Source: Castellaniella sp049671645 (GTDB lineage: Bacteria; Pseudomonadota; Gammaproteobacteria; Burkholderiales; Burkholderiaceae_B). From it: a DNA stretch of 64,000 nt. Made by a program: the position numbers and the translations under genes. The DNA lies in the NCBI RefSeq assembly GCF_049671645.1, contig NZ_JBATVG010000028.1, forward strand, positions 1 to 64,000, in the 5' to 3' direction. Below are positions 52,500 to 61,644 of the stretch, in pieces (the stretch's first letter is position 1; every line of letters starts with the position of its first letter). Under the pieces are notes generated by a model. The model was not told where the DNA came from, did not search any database, and saw only the letters and a list, made by a program, of their open reading frames with translations.

Positions 52500-53096
52500 A
52501 TGACTAACGACACACGCCAGCACATTCTTGATACCGGCCAAGCCATCATCAGCGGCAAAGGATTCAGTGCGGTCGGCCTAAATGAAATTCTCAAAGCCTC
52601 AGGCGTGCCAAAGGGATCTTTTTATCATTATTTCAGCTCCAAAGAAGCCTTTGGCGAAGCGTTGATAGAAAGCTATTTCACCAACTACTTATCGACGGTG
52701 GATGCCTTATTCAGCAAGCCCGGGCTCTCTGCCGCCGAGCGACTCATGCACTACTTCACCTACTGGCTCGAAACCCAAACGAATTGCGACCCTAAAGGTA
52801 AGTGTCTGGTCGTCAAGCTGGCTGCCGAGGTCAGTGATCTTTCAGAGGCAATGCGTGTAGTTTTAGGGCAAGGGACTAGCCAAGCCATCAGCCGCTTAAA
52901 AGACATCATCCAAGAAGGCATCCATGACAAGTCTCTTCCGATGCACCTGAATCCCCAGATTGTGGCCACCACGCTGTATCAGTTGTGGCTGGGTGCCAGC
53001 ATATGCGCAAAAATCAGCCATACAGCAGCCCCCTTGGAGTCAGCACTGGTAGCAACAGAGGAACTCTTGGGATTGCCCCTCCAACAGTCACACTGA
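52500..53096 (+). CDS. TetR-family regulator (AcuR-like)
   Basis: 198 residues from ATG 52500; ATG 52491 is 3 codons upstream. The HTH is IISGKGFSAVGLNEILKASGVPKGSFYHYFSSKEAF, typical of the AcuR/NemR group that senses reactive small electrophiles. It stands 96 bases upstream of the alcohol dehydrogenase gene, with related boxes in front of both. Lower GC than its neighbours suggests transfer as a cassette. Confidence 0.9.
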   Translation: MTNDTRQHILDTGQAIISGKGFSAVGLNEILKASGVPKGSFYHYFSSKEAFGEALIESYFTNYLSTVDALFSKPGLSAAERLMHYFTYWLETQTNCDPKGKCLVVKLAAEVSDLSEAMRVVLGQGTSQAISRLKDIIQEGIHDKSLPMHLNPQIVATTLYQLWLGASICAKISHTAAPLESALVATEELLGLPLQQSH

Positions 53097-53128
53097 CGTT
53101 AACTGAGTTTTTTTACCTATTTACTATA

Positions 53129-53141
53129 CGACCGGTCTAAT
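53129..53141. promoter_or_regulatory. candidate TetR operator in front of the alcohol dehydrogenase
   Basis: CGACCGGTCTAAT with the perfect palindrome GACCGGTC at its core. It lies about 52 bases before ATG 53193, next to a TATACG stretch that could be a -10 element. Pairs with the box at 52468. Confidence 0.65.
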
Positions 53142-53192
53142 CAAAAAGTCAGATAAAGCCATGCTGACTTCAGAACACAGGAGTAATTATTT

Positions 53193-54206
53193 ATGAAAGC
53201 TATCGTTGTACGTACCCCCGCAGGGTTAGACAATCTCGCAATGAAAGAACTACCTGATCCCGGCCAACCCAAAGCTGGCCAGATCCGTGTCGCGTTACAC
53301 GCTACCTCCCTTAACTACCATGACTTTCTGGTCGCCAATGGTGCGATGCCCACAGAGGACGGTCGTGTCCTAATGAGCGACGGCGCTGGGGTGATCGAAG
53401 CCATTGGGGAGGGGGTGACCGAGTTCAAGGTCGGCGACCATGTAGTTTCGTGCTTCTTCCCCCAGTGGTCCGACGGTTTGCCTTTCGATGCAGTTGCCAA
53501 CTTCCATGACACTCCGGGCGATGGTATCGATGGTTACGCAGCCGAGTACGCCGTGCGTGCGACGACAGCATTCACTCACGCTCCGCGAGGCTGGAGCCAC
53601 GCAGAAGCGGCGACTATTACCACGGCGGGTTTAACCGCCTGGCGCGCACTAGTGGTCAATGGGCAGATCAAAGCCGGTGACAGCGTACTGGTTCTGGGTA
53701 CCGGAGGCGTTTCCATTGCAGCGCTGCAGATCGCCAAATCCATGGGTGCGAGTGTTATTGCCACAACCGGCTCGGATGACAAGTTCGAGCGGCTACGTGA
53801 ACTTGGGGCTGATCACATCATCAACTACCGGAACACTCCAGACTGGGGCGATCACGTGTTGGCGCTGACCGCTGGGCGCGGCGTGGATCACGTCGTGGAA
53901 GTTGGGGGAGCTGGCACGCTTGCACAGTCGATCAGGGCCGTAAAAGTCGGTGGTCATATTGCCTTGATCGGGGTGCTGACCGGATTTAATGGCGATATCC
54001 CAACAACGGAGCTGATGAGCAAGCAGGTTCGTCTACAAGGGCTGATTGTTGGCAATCGTCGCCAGCAACAAGAGTATGTCGCAGCGCTCGATCAAACCAG
54101 CATTCGCCCCGTTATCCACGGCAGCTTGCCTCTAGAACAATTGGCGGACGCTTTTCGACAGCAGGAACGCGGCGAACACTTCGGGAAGCTTGTTGTTGAG
54201 TGGTGA
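53193..54206 (+). CDS. medium-chain NAD(P)-dependent alcohol dehydrogenase/quinone oxidoreductase family
   Basis: 337 residues. The GroES-like domain is followed by the nucleotide-binding VLVLGTGGVSIAALQIAKSMGA. The catalytic zinc ligands (Cys and His of GHE) are absent, since the expected region reads MSDGAGVIEAIGEG; the enzyme is of the zinc-free reductase type. Expression is probably controlled by the adjacent TetR protein. Substrate is likely an electrophilic carbonyl, inferred from the regulator type. Confidence 0.88.
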   Translation: MKAIVVRTPAGLDNLAMKELPDPGQPKAGQIRVALHATSLNYHDFLVANGAMPTEDGRVLMSDGAGVIEAIGEGVTEFKVGDHVVSCFFPQWSDGLPFDAVANFHDTPGDGIDGYAAEYAVRATTAFTHAPRGWSHAEAATITTAGLTAWRALVVNGQIKAGDSVLVLGTGGVSIAALQIAKSMGASVIATTGSDDKFERLRELGADHIINYRNTPDWGDHVLALTAGRGVDHVVEVGGAGTLAQSIRAVKVGGHIALIGVLTGFNGDIPTTELMSKQVRLQGLIVGNRRQQQEYVAALDQTSIRPVIHGSLPLEQLADAFRQQERGEHFGKLVVEW

Positions 54207-54247
54207 TGAAATAGCATAGGCGAGACCCTCTTCCATATCATTAACTT

Positions 54248-54271
54248 AAAAGCCCGCATACGCGGGCTTTT
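54248..54271. terminator. bidirectional rho-independent terminator
   Basis: AAAAGCCCGC (54248-54257), loop ATAC, GCGGGCTTTT (54262-54271): a perfect 10-bp stem with A- and T-tracts on both sides. It lies between the convergent dehydrogenase and guaA genes and can serve both. Confidence 0.9.
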
Positions 54272-54303
54272 AAGTTTTCTACATCATCAATCCAACAGCA
54301 GGA

Positions 54304-55896
54304 TCATTCCCACTCGATCGTAGCCGGCGGCTTGCTCGACACGTCATACGTGACGCGATTGATCCCGCGCACCTCGTTGATGATCCGCGACGACACCTTC
54401 TTCAACAACGCATACGGCAGTTCCGCCCAGTCCGCCGTCATGAAATCGGTGGTCTGCACGGCGCGCAGGGCCACGACGTAGTCGTAGGTGCGGCCGTCGC
54501 CCATGACACCCACGGATTTCACCGGCAGGAAGACGGTGAAGGCCTGGGAGGTCAGGTCGTACCAGGACTTGCCGGACTCCGGGTCGATGGTGTTGCGCAG
54601 TTCGGTGATGAAGATGTCGTCGGCGCGGCGCAGCAGATCGGCGTATTCCTGCTTGACTTCGCCCAGGATGCGCACGCCCAGGCCGGGGCCGGGGAAAGGA
54701 TGGCGGAAGACCATCTCGGGCGGCAGACCCAGGGCTAGGCCCAGGTGGCGGACTTCGTCCTTGAACAGTTCGCGCAGGGGTTCCAGCAGCTTCAGGTTCA
54801 GGGTCTCGGGCAGTCCGCCCACGTTGTGGTGGGACTTGATGGCCACGGCCTTGCCGGTCTTGGACGCGGCCGATTCGATGACATCCGGGTAGATCGTGCC
54901 CTGGGCCAGCCAGCGGGCCGATTTCAGCTTGGCCGATTCCGCCTGGAAGACCTCGACGAATTCGCGGCCGATGATCTTGCGCTTGGCTTCCGGGTCGGCG
55001 ACGCCGGCCAGCTTGTCCATGAACTGTTCGCTGGCGTCGACGTGGATGACGCGGATGCCCAGATGGCGGGACATGGTGTCCATCACCTGTTTGGCTTCGT
55101 TCAGGCGCAGCAGGCCATGATCGACGAACACGCAGGTCAACCGGTCGCCGATGGCCTTGTGGATCAGGGCTGCGGCCACGGACGAATCGACGCCGCCGGA
55201 CAGGCCCAGGATGACCTCGTCCGAGCCGACCTGCTCGCGGATGCGGGCGACGGCTTCGGTCACGTAATCGGGCATGTTCCAGTCTCGCGAGCAACCGCAG
55301 ATTTCCGTGACAAAGCGCTGCAGCAGGGCCTGGCCCTGCACGGTGTGAGTGACTTCGGGATGGAACTGCACCGCGTAGAAACCGCGCGATTCGTCAGCCA
55401 TGCCGGCGATCTCGCACGAGGGCGTGGAAGCCATGCGGATGAAGCCTGGCGGCAGCGCTGTGACGCGGTCCCCGTGGCTCATCCAGACTTTCAGCATGCC
55501 GTGGCCTTCGGGGGTTTCGAAATCCTGCAGGCCGTTCAGCAGCCGGGTGTGGCCGTGGGCGCGGACCTCGGCATAGCCGAATTCGCGGTGATCGGAAAAC
55601 TCGACCTTGCCGCCCAATTGCATCGCCATGGACTGCATGCCGTAGCAGATGCCCAGTACCGGCACGCCTGCCTGGAAAACGGCGCCTGGAACCTTCAGGG
55701 ATTCGTCGACGTAGGCCGATGCATGGCTGCCCGACAGGATGATGCCCTTGAGGCCCTGCCCCATCTGATCGCGGATGAAAGCATCGTCCACGTCGCCCGG
55801 GTGGATCTCGCAGTAGACGCCGGTGTCGCGCACGCGACGGGCAATGAGTTGGGTGACCTGTGAACCGTAGTCCAGAATAAGGATGCGCTGATGCAT
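54304..55896 (-). CDS. guaA: GMP synthase (glutamine-hydrolysing)
   Basis: 530 residues from ATG 55896 (ATG 55905 adds three). The glutaminase domain has GICYGMQ (Cys) and FHPEVTHT (His-Glu); the ATP-pyrophosphatase P-loop is LGLSGGVDSSVAA; the dimerisation domain ends SKPPATIEWE. Converts XMP to GMP. guaB is not adjacent as it is in many relatives. The usual housekeeping landmark of this part of the window. Confidence 0.97.
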   Translation of the reverse strand: MHQRILILDYGSQVTQLIARRVRDTGVYCEIHPGDVDDAFIRDQMGQGLKGIILSGSHASAYVDESLKVPGAVFQAGVPVLGICYGMQSMAMQLGGKVEFSDHREFGYAEVRAHGHTRLLNGLQDFETPEGHGMLKVWMSHGDRVTALPPGFIRMASTPSCEIAGMADESRGFYAVQFHPEVTHTVQGQALLQRFVTEICGCSRDWNMPDYVTEAVARIREQVGSDEVILGLSGGVDSSVAAALIHKAIGDRLTCVFVDHGLLRLNEAKQVMDTMSRHLGIRVIHVDASEQFMDKLAGVADPEAKRKIIGREFVEVFQAESAKLKSARWLAQGTIYPDVIESAASKTGKAVAIKSHHNVGGLPETLNLKLLEPLRELFKDEVRHLGLALGLPPEMVFRHPFPGPGLGVRILGEVKQEYADLLRRADDIFITELRNTIDPESGKSWYDLTSQAFTVFLPVKSVGVMGDGRTYDYVVALRAVQTTDFMTADWAELPYALLKKVSSRIINEVRGINRVTYDVSSKPPATIEWE

Positions 55897-55969
55897 GATG
55901 CTCATGAGGAAAGAAACGTTCAGGGTGTAACTTTACCGCATCGCACGGGCGTTCAGTGGCGCTTGCGCA

Positions 55970-56875
55970 TCAACGCGCGCGCTCCACGTGGTTCCTGGCT
56001 TGTTCCCTGAATTTCACGGGGCTCACGCCCGTATGCTTGCGAAAGAACCGGCTGAAATAGACTTCATCATCGAATCCCAGCCGCCACGCCAGGGACTTGA
56101 CGGGGTCCGACGTATACACCAGGTTTCGCTGCGCCTCATGCACCAGGCGTTCACTGATGACCGCGGTCGCCGACATGCCGAGCACATCGCGGCACAGACG
56201 CGTCAGATGCCCGCCCGTCACGCCAAGCTCATTGGCGTAGACGCTGAGCGGCACATGGTCGCAATAATATTTGTCCACCAGCTCCCGGAATTTCTGGATC
56301 TGGACCGCCTTGCGGGAACTGCCGGCGCGCAAGGGCAGCCCGCGGCTGTAGCGTATCCGCCCGACCCGCAAGGCCAGCGCCGCCAACAACGACACGCAGA
56401 TGCCGGGCTGCCCCACCCGATGGCTTCTGAACTCATCCTGTATGGAATCGAACAAAGGGGCGATCGGCGCCAAAGCCGGGTCGCCGGGTTCGAATTCCAT
56501 GGCGAAAGGCTCGCGCACCACAGACAGCATATTCGGATCCGCCGCGCCGACCACCCGCTCCAGCACGTGTTGAACCGCCGTGATCACAGGGCCGTCCACG
56601 TCCTCGGAGAAATGGAAGGAATGCATTATCTGTTCTGGAATTGACAAGATACACGGTGCTGTGACAGTCAGCATCTTGTCATCCATCCCGATCACGCCGC
56701 CGCCACGAGTCAGATAAAGAATCTGTATGAAGGATTTATGCAGATGAGGCTTAATTACCCAATTATTCAAAGAAGATCGCGTCGGTATGGTTTCGATATG
56801 CACGGAATCCACCCAGTGATCCAGGCCCTGGGTCGCATATAAACCGTACTTAGGGTTTTCTCTCATACCAACCAT
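55970..56875 (-). CDS. AraC-family transcriptional regulator
   Basis: 301 residues from ATG 56875 (ATG 56866 is possible). The N-terminal cupin part shows KPHLHKSFIQILYLTRGGG; the C-terminal double HTH has VYANELGVTGGHLTRLCRDVLG and RLGFDDEVYFSRFFRKHTGVSP. It is divergent from the SDR/FAD/Liv operon, whose promoter shares the 189-base gap. PobR-like members respond to aromatic acids. It most likely activates that operon. Confidence 0.9.
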   Translation of the reverse strand: MVGMRENPKYGLYATQGLDHWVDSVHIETIPTRSSLNNWVIKPHLHKSFIQILYLTRGGGVIGMDDKMLTVTAPCILSIPEQIMHSFHFSEDVDGPVITAVQHVLERVVGAADPNMLSVVREPFAMEFEPGDPALAPIAPLFDSIQDEFRSHRVGQPGICVSLLAALALRVGRIRYSRGLPLRAGSSRKAVQIQKFRELVDKYYCDHVPLSVYANELGVTGGHLTRLCRDVLGMSATAVISERLVHEAQRNLVYTSDPVKSLAWRLGFDDEVYFSRFFRKHTGVSPVKFREQARNHVERAR

Positions 56876-57064
56876 TCTTGCGGCGTAAATGCACGAATTG
56901 TCCTGTTGACGGCAGGAATTGTCAATGACGATCCAGCACAACTTCCAGATAATGGCAAGCAACAAAGCACCCTCGTCTTGACACAAATCAAGCATAGCGG
57001 TGCGACAAGCCGATCCGCAAACAGCGCTTGATCGGCTTTCCAATCAGCAACCCAGGAGAACATC

Positions 57065-57880
57065 ATGCAAGAGCCGCACTGGCTTGGCTTGCAGGGGCGA
57101 ACTTGTGCCGTCACTGGAGCCGCACACGGCATCGGACAGGGCATCGCGCGGCAATTGGCTGCCGCCGGCGCCCGGGTCGCCCTGCTGGACTACGACCGCG
57201 AGAGCTGCGAAGCGGCTGCCGCGTCACTGCGCGCGGAGGGCTTCGACGCCATCGGCATTGCCTGCGACACATCCGACCCGGACAGCGTATCCCGGGCTGC
57301 CGAAACGGCGGAAAAAGCCCTCGGCCCCTGCTTCGGCCTGGTCAACAACGCAGGCATTCTACGGCCCGCCGCCCTGCAGGACGTCAGCCTCGAGGAGTGG
57401 AACCGGGTCCTGGGAGTGAACCTGACCGGCTACCTGAGCGTGTCCCGCGCCTTCCATGGGCAGATGCGCTTCCACGGCGGCGGCAGCATCGTGCACATCG
57501 CCTCGATCGCCGGCAGCTTCCCGCAGACCCGAAGCGGCGCCTACAGCGCCAGCAAGGCCGGCGTGCGCCTGCTGTCCCGCCAGATCGCAGTCGAATGGAG
57601 CGCCGACAACATCCGCAGCAACACGATCTCCCCAGGCATGATCCGCACCCCGCTGACCACCGCCTTCTATGCCGAACCCGGCCTCGAAGCGCGCCGGGCG
57701 GCCATGACGGCCAGCCGGCGCGTGGGGGAAACCGAAGACATCGCCAATACGGCGGCCTTTCTGCTGAGCCCCCGGTCGGGCTACGTGAATGCGACCGATA
57801 TCGCCGTGAACGGCGGCATGGATGCCATGTTGATGGACATGGTCCCCCGCCCCGGCTTCAACCAGTCCAACGGAAATTGA
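57065..57880 (+). CDS. SDR-family oxidoreductase
   Basis: 271 residues. TGAAHGIGQGIARQLA (NAD site), NNAG at the fold's centre, SIAGSFPQTRSGAYSASKAG with catalytic Ser, Tyr and Lys, and a C-terminal AVNGGMDAM. It is a classical short-chain dehydrogenase, first in the AraC-controlled operon. AGGAGAAC is 8 bases before ATG 57065. Substrate likely an intermediate of a cyclic-compound pathway. Confidence 0.92.
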   Translation: MQEPHWLGLQGRTCAVTGAAHGIGQGIARQLAAAGARVALLDYDRESCEAAAASLRAEGFDAIGIACDTSDPDSVSRAAETAEKALGPCFGLVNNAGILRPAALQDVSLEEWNRVLGVNLTGYLSVSRAFHGQMRFHGGGSIVHIASIAGSFPQTRSGAYSASKAGVRLLSRQIAVEWSADNIRSNTISPGMIRTPLTTAFYAEPGLEARRAAMTASRRVGETEDIANTAAFLLSPRSGYVNATDIAVNGGMDAMLMDMVPRPGFNQSNGN

Positions 57881-57888
57881 GTCACGCC

Positions 57889-59601
57889 ATGAATACCCAA
57901 CCTTTACAAGACAACATGCGCTGCGACGTGCTGATCGTGGGCGCGGGCGTCGCGGGTCTCACCACGGCCATCGTGGCGGCCAAGCAGGGGCTGCGCCCCG
58001 TCGTCGTGGAGAAGGCGCCCGTTTTCGGCGGCACCGCCGCATTCTCCGGCGGCGTCCTGTGGATCCCCGGCAACCATGTCTCCAGACAGTCGGGCATCCT
58101 CGACTCCCGGGAAGCCGCGCTGGACTATATCCGGCACGAGACCGGCGGCAACTTCGATCCGCAAGCCATCGACGCCTTCCTGGAAAAAGGCCCGGAAATG
58201 GCGGAATTCTTCGAGCGCGAGACGGACGTCAAATTCATTCCCACGCAGTATCCGGACTACCACCCCGACCAGGTGGGCGCCGCCCAGCAAGGCCGTTCGA
58301 TCCTGGCGAAACCTTTCGACATCCGGGCCCTCGGGCCCGACATGAAGCGGCTGCGTCCCCCGCTGAAGACCATCACCTTCATCGGGATGATGTTCAATTC
58401 CTCCAGCCCGGACATCAAGCACTTCTTCAATGTCACGAAATCGCTGGCCTCGTTCCTGTATGTCACCCGGCGGCTGAGCAAGCACCTGAAAGAGCTGGTC
58501 CTGTATCGCCGCGGCATCAACGTGACCAGCGGCAACGCCCTGATGGCCCGGCTGGCCAAAACGGCTCTGGATCTGAATATCCCCATTTATACCGAAAGCC
58601 CGGTCACCCGCCTGATCCGGGACGGAGAGCGGATCACCGGCGCGGTCGTGCGCAATCGGCAAAACGACGTCCATATCCATGCGGACCGCGCCGTCGTACT
58701 GGCCGCCGGCGGTTTCCCGCACGACGAAGCCCGCCTGAGACAGACCTATCCCCACGTGGCGCGCGGCGGCCGGCACCTCTCGCCGACGCCGGCCGAAAAC
58801 ACGGGCGACGGCGTGCGCATCGCGGAACAGCTGGGCGCCGGCCTCAAGCTGGACTTTCCCAATGCCTCCGCCTGGATTCCCGTATCGCACGTGCCTTTGG
58901 GCGGAGGCCGGTACGGCGTGTTCCCCCACCTCATCGACCGGTACAAACCCGGCATGATCGGCGTGACGAGCAACGGCAAGCGCTTCACCAACGAATCCAA
59001 TTCATACCACGACGTCGGCCAGGCCATGATCAAGGCGTGCGAAGGGAGCAAGGAAACGGCGATGTGGCTGATCTGCGATCACCCGACGATCCGCAAGTAC
59101 GGCCTGGGCTACGCCAAGCCCGCACCCATGCCTCTGGGCCCCATGATCAAACGCGGCTATGTGCAGAAAGGCGCCACGCTGAAGGCGCTCGCGCAAGCGG
59201 CCGGCATCGACCCCGAAGGGCTGGAAGAGACGGTCCGCGCCTTCAATGAGCACGCGGTCCGCGGCGAGGACCCGGCATTCCATCGCGGATCCACCGCGTT
59301 CAACCGCTACCTGGGCGATGCGGAACACCGGCCCAACCCCTGCGTCGCGCCCATCACCACCGGCCCCTTCTACGCCTTGAAACTGCTGATGGGCGACCTG
59401 GGCACATTCGAAGGCCTGCGGACCGCCGTGACCGGAGAAGTGCTGGACCAGGCCGGCCAGGCCATCCCCGGCCTCTATGCCGTGGGCAACGATCGCGCCA
59501 GCATCTTCGGAGGCAACTACATCGCGGCGGGCATCACCTTGGGGCCCAACATGACCTTCGGCTACATCACGGCCAGGCACATCGCGGAAACCGGGCGGTG
59601 A
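57889..59601 (+). CDS. FAD-dependent oxidoreductase (fumarate-reductase/3-ketosteroid dehydrogenase-like flavoprotein)
   Basis: 570 residues from ATG 57889. The dinucleotide site VLIVGAGVAGLTTAIVAAKQG and FGGTAAFSGGVLWIPGN begin it; the end AVGNDRASIFGGNYIAAGITLGPNMTFGYITARHIA is typical of the 3-ketosteroid-Δ1-dehydrogenase-like group. It introduces or removes a double bond alpha,beta to a carbonyl. Lies 8 bases after the SDR gene. A longer frame upstream to 57028 overlaps the SDR gene and is not used. Confidence 0.88.
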   Translation: MNTQPLQDNMRCDVLIVGAGVAGLTTAIVAAKQGLRPVVVEKAPVFGGTAAFSGGVLWIPGNHVSRQSGILDSREAALDYIRHETGGNFDPQAIDAFLEKGPEMAEFFERETDVKFIPTQYPDYHPDQVGAAQQGRSILAKPFDIRALGPDMKRLRPPLKTITFIGMMFNSSSPDIKHFFNVTKSLASFLYVTRRLSKHLKELVLYRRGINVTSGNALMARLAKTALDLNIPIYTESPVTRLIRDGERITGAVVRNRQNDVHIHADRAVVLAAGGFPHDEARLRQTYPHVARGGRHLSPTPAENTGDGVRIAEQLGAGLKLDFPNASAWIPVSHVPLGGGRYGVFPHLIDRYKPGMIGVTSNGKRFTNESNSYHDVGQAMIKACEGSKETAMWLICDHPTIRKYGLGYAKPAPMPLGPMIKRGYVQKGATLKALAQAAGIDPEGLEETVRAFNEHAVRGEDPAFHRGSTAFNRYLGDAEHRPNPCVAPITTGPFYALKLLMGDLGTFEGLRTAVTGEVLDQAGQAIPGLYAVGNDRASIFGGNYIAAGITLGPNMTFGYITARHIAETGR

Positions 59602-59640
59602 CGGCCCCGGCGCCCCTCACCCGCCTTCCAGGAGAAACCC

Positions 59641-59988
59641 ATGATCATCGATGACTCATTGACCTTGATCGACCATCGCATCTACACCATCGCCTTACGC
59701 AAAATGCCGGAATTCCTCGGCGTCTTCAACGAACTGGCGATGCCGGTGCTCAGAGAGACCCTGGGCAACCCGATCGGTCTGTATACCAGCCACGTCGGCC
59801 CGCTGAACCAGTTCGTGCACCTGTGGGCCTACAAGGACCTGAGCGATTATCAGGAACGCTGCCTGCGCAGGGACACGCACCCGGACTTTCCGGCATACCT
59901 CGCGGCCTCCGGCCACTTGATCGTCGCCCAGGAAACCCGCTTGCTCACCCGCGCCGAACTGCTCTACGGCGGAGGCCCTCAACCATGA
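59641..59988 (+). CDS. NIPSNAP-family protein
   Basis: 115 residues with the ferredoxin-like NIPSNAP fold: DHRIYTIALRKMPEFL at the start, HVGPLNQFVHLWAYKDLSDYQERC in the middle. Such proteins occur often in catabolic operons of Burkholderiales; exact role unknown. AGGAGAAACCC lies directly before ATG 59641. The next gene overlaps by 4 bases. Confidence 0.85.
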   Translation: MIIDDSLTLIDHRIYTIALRKMPEFLGVFNELAMPVLRETLGNPIGLYTSHVGPLNQFVHLWAYKDLSDYQERCLRRDTHPDFPAYLAASGHLIVAQETRLLTRAELLYGGGPQP

Positions 59989-60767
59989 ACGCCAAAACCA
60001 TCGGAACCGCCCTCGTCACCGGAGGAGCGGCGGGGATCGGCCTGGCCACGGCCCGCCTGCTCGCCAGCCAGCAATACGACGTTTGCCTGCTCGACCTGAA
60101 TGCGGAATCCGCCGCATCGCACGCGCAGGAACTCGGCGAGCGGCATATCGGCCTGGGCTGCGACGTCGGCGACGAAGCATCCGTGCGGCAAGCGGTCGGC
60201 GAAGCGATCCGCCGACTGGGACGGATCGACGTGCTGGTGAACAACGCCGGCGTGGGGGATCAACCCGTTCCCACGCTGGAACAGGACGCCGACCTTTTCA
60301 GCAAAGTCCTGGACACGCATCTGCGCGGCACGTTCCTGATGTCCCAAGCCGTCGGCGCGCACATGATCGAACGCGGCGGCGGCGCGATCGTGAACCTGAG
60401 CTCCATCGCGGCTTTCGGCGGCATCCCCGGACGCAATGCGTATGCGGCGGCCAAGGCGGGCATTTCAGCCATGACCCGATCCCTGGCCTGCGAATGGGCG
60501 CGCCGCCATGTGCGCGTCAACGCGGTCGCCCCCGGTTATACCCGCACCGAGCTGATCGAAAAGCTCGAGGCCCGCGGCGCGCTCGACACCTCCGGGATCA
60601 TGTCCCGAACCCCCATGGGCCGTCTGGCGGAGCCGGACGAAATCGCACAGGTCATCGCTTTCCTGGCGTCCGGGCAAGCCAGCTACATCACCGGCGCGAC
60701 CGTGCCTGTGGACGGCGGCTGGACAGCATTCGGCGCGCCGGAAAGTTCGTTGGCGCCGCCGCGCTGA
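59985..60767 (+). CDS. SDR-family oxidoreductase (FabG-like)
   Basis: 260 residues. TGGAAGIGLATARLLA, the NNAG motif, LSSIAAFGGIPGRNAYAAAKAG (Ser-Tyr-Lys) and VPVDGGWTAF. A second, distinct short-chain dehydrogenase in the operon, coupled to the NIPSNAP stop. Likely oxidises a hydroxy-acyl intermediate. Confidence 0.92.
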   Translation: MNAKTIGTALVTGGAAGIGLATARLLASQQYDVCLLDLNAESAASHAQELGERHIGLGCDVGDEASVRQAVGEAIRRLGRIDVLVNNAGVGDQPVPTLEQDADLFSKVLDTHLRGTFLMSQAVGAHMIERGGGAIVNLSSIAAFGGIPGRNAYAAAKAGISAMTRSLACEWARRHVRVNAVAPGYTRTELIEKLEARGALDTSGIMSRTPMGRLAEPDEIAQVIAFLASGQASYITGATVPVDGGWTAFGAPESSLAPPR

Positions 60768-60792
60768 AAACGTCACCGAGGATCTCGACACC

Positions 60793-61644
60793 ATGTTGAC
60801 TATCAATATCATCAATGGACTGGTCTACGGGGCGCTGCTGGCGATCGTGGCTTCGGGCCTGGCGCTGATCTACGGCCTGCGGCGCGTGGTCAATTTCGCG
60901 CACGGCTCGCTCTACATGCTGGGCGCCTACCTGGGCTACACCTTGTCCGTCCATGCGAACTTCTGGGTCGCGCTGGCGGCCGCGTCCGCCATCATGTTCG
61001 TGCTGGGCGCCCTGCTCGACCGCTACGGCCTGCGGCTCCTGCAACATTACGATCCGCTGAGCATCATCCTCGTGACCTTCGGCCTGCTGCTGATCATCGA
61101 AGATGTCGTCCAGACCGTCTGGGGCAAGAGCAACCTGGCGCTGGCGGAACCGGCGCAACTGAGCCATTCCATCAGCATCCTGGGCATGACCTTGCCGGCC
61201 TATCGCCTCGCCGTCGTCCTGGTGGGCATCGCAGTGGCCGTCAGTCTGTCGCTCTGGCTGCGCAAAACCCGGATGGGCCTGTTTGTCCGGGCGGCCAGCA
61301 CAGACCCGGCGACCACGGCGATGCAAGGCGTCAACACCGACAGGCTGAGCGCCATCGTGGTTGGCCTGGGCACCGCCCTGGCCGGTTTCGCCGGCGTCAT
61401 CACCGCCCCGTTCCTGTCGCTGTCGCCCTCCATGGGCGGAGACGTCCTGATCGATTCCTTCATGGTCGTCGTGATCGGCGGACTCGGCAGCCTGCCCGGC
61501 GCGTTCCTGGCCGCGCTCGTCCTGGGACAGGTTCAGACGCTGGGCGCCGTCTATCTCCCCGACATATCGGCTTCCCTGCCGTTTCTCCTGATGATTGCCA
61601 TCCTGATCTGGAGGCCGGCTGGAATCGCCGGAAACCGCACATGA
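60793..61644 (+). CDS. livH: branched-chain amino-acid-type ABC permease LivH
   Basis: 283 residues, eight membrane segments, GLRRVVNFAHGSLYMLGAYLG near the start and the coupling loop QGVNTDRLSAIVVGLGTALAGFAG. It is a LivH-type permease; in catabolic operons these systems import aromatic or cyclic acids. Overlaps livM as ATGA. Confidence 0.92.
   Translation: MLTINIINGLVYGALLAIVASGLALIYGLRRVVNFAHGSLYMLGAYLGYTLSVHANFWVALAAASAIMFVLGALLDRYGLRLLQHYDPLSIILVTFGLLLIIEDVVQTVWGKSNLALAEPAQLSHSISILGMTLPAYRLAVVLVGIAVAVSLSLWLRKTRMGLFVRAASTDPATTAMQGVNTDRLSAIVVGLGTALAGFAGVITAPFLSLSPSMGGDVLIDSFMVVVIGGLGSLPGAFLAALVLGQVQTLGAVYLPDISASLPFLLMIAILIWRPAGIAGNRT

Noticed and set aside
54200..54310. guaA 3' end as an integration site of a genomic island
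   Set aside because: guaA 3' ends can host integrative elements, but no integrase, direct repeat or phage gene is visible beside it; only a terminator and the TetR/ADH cassette.
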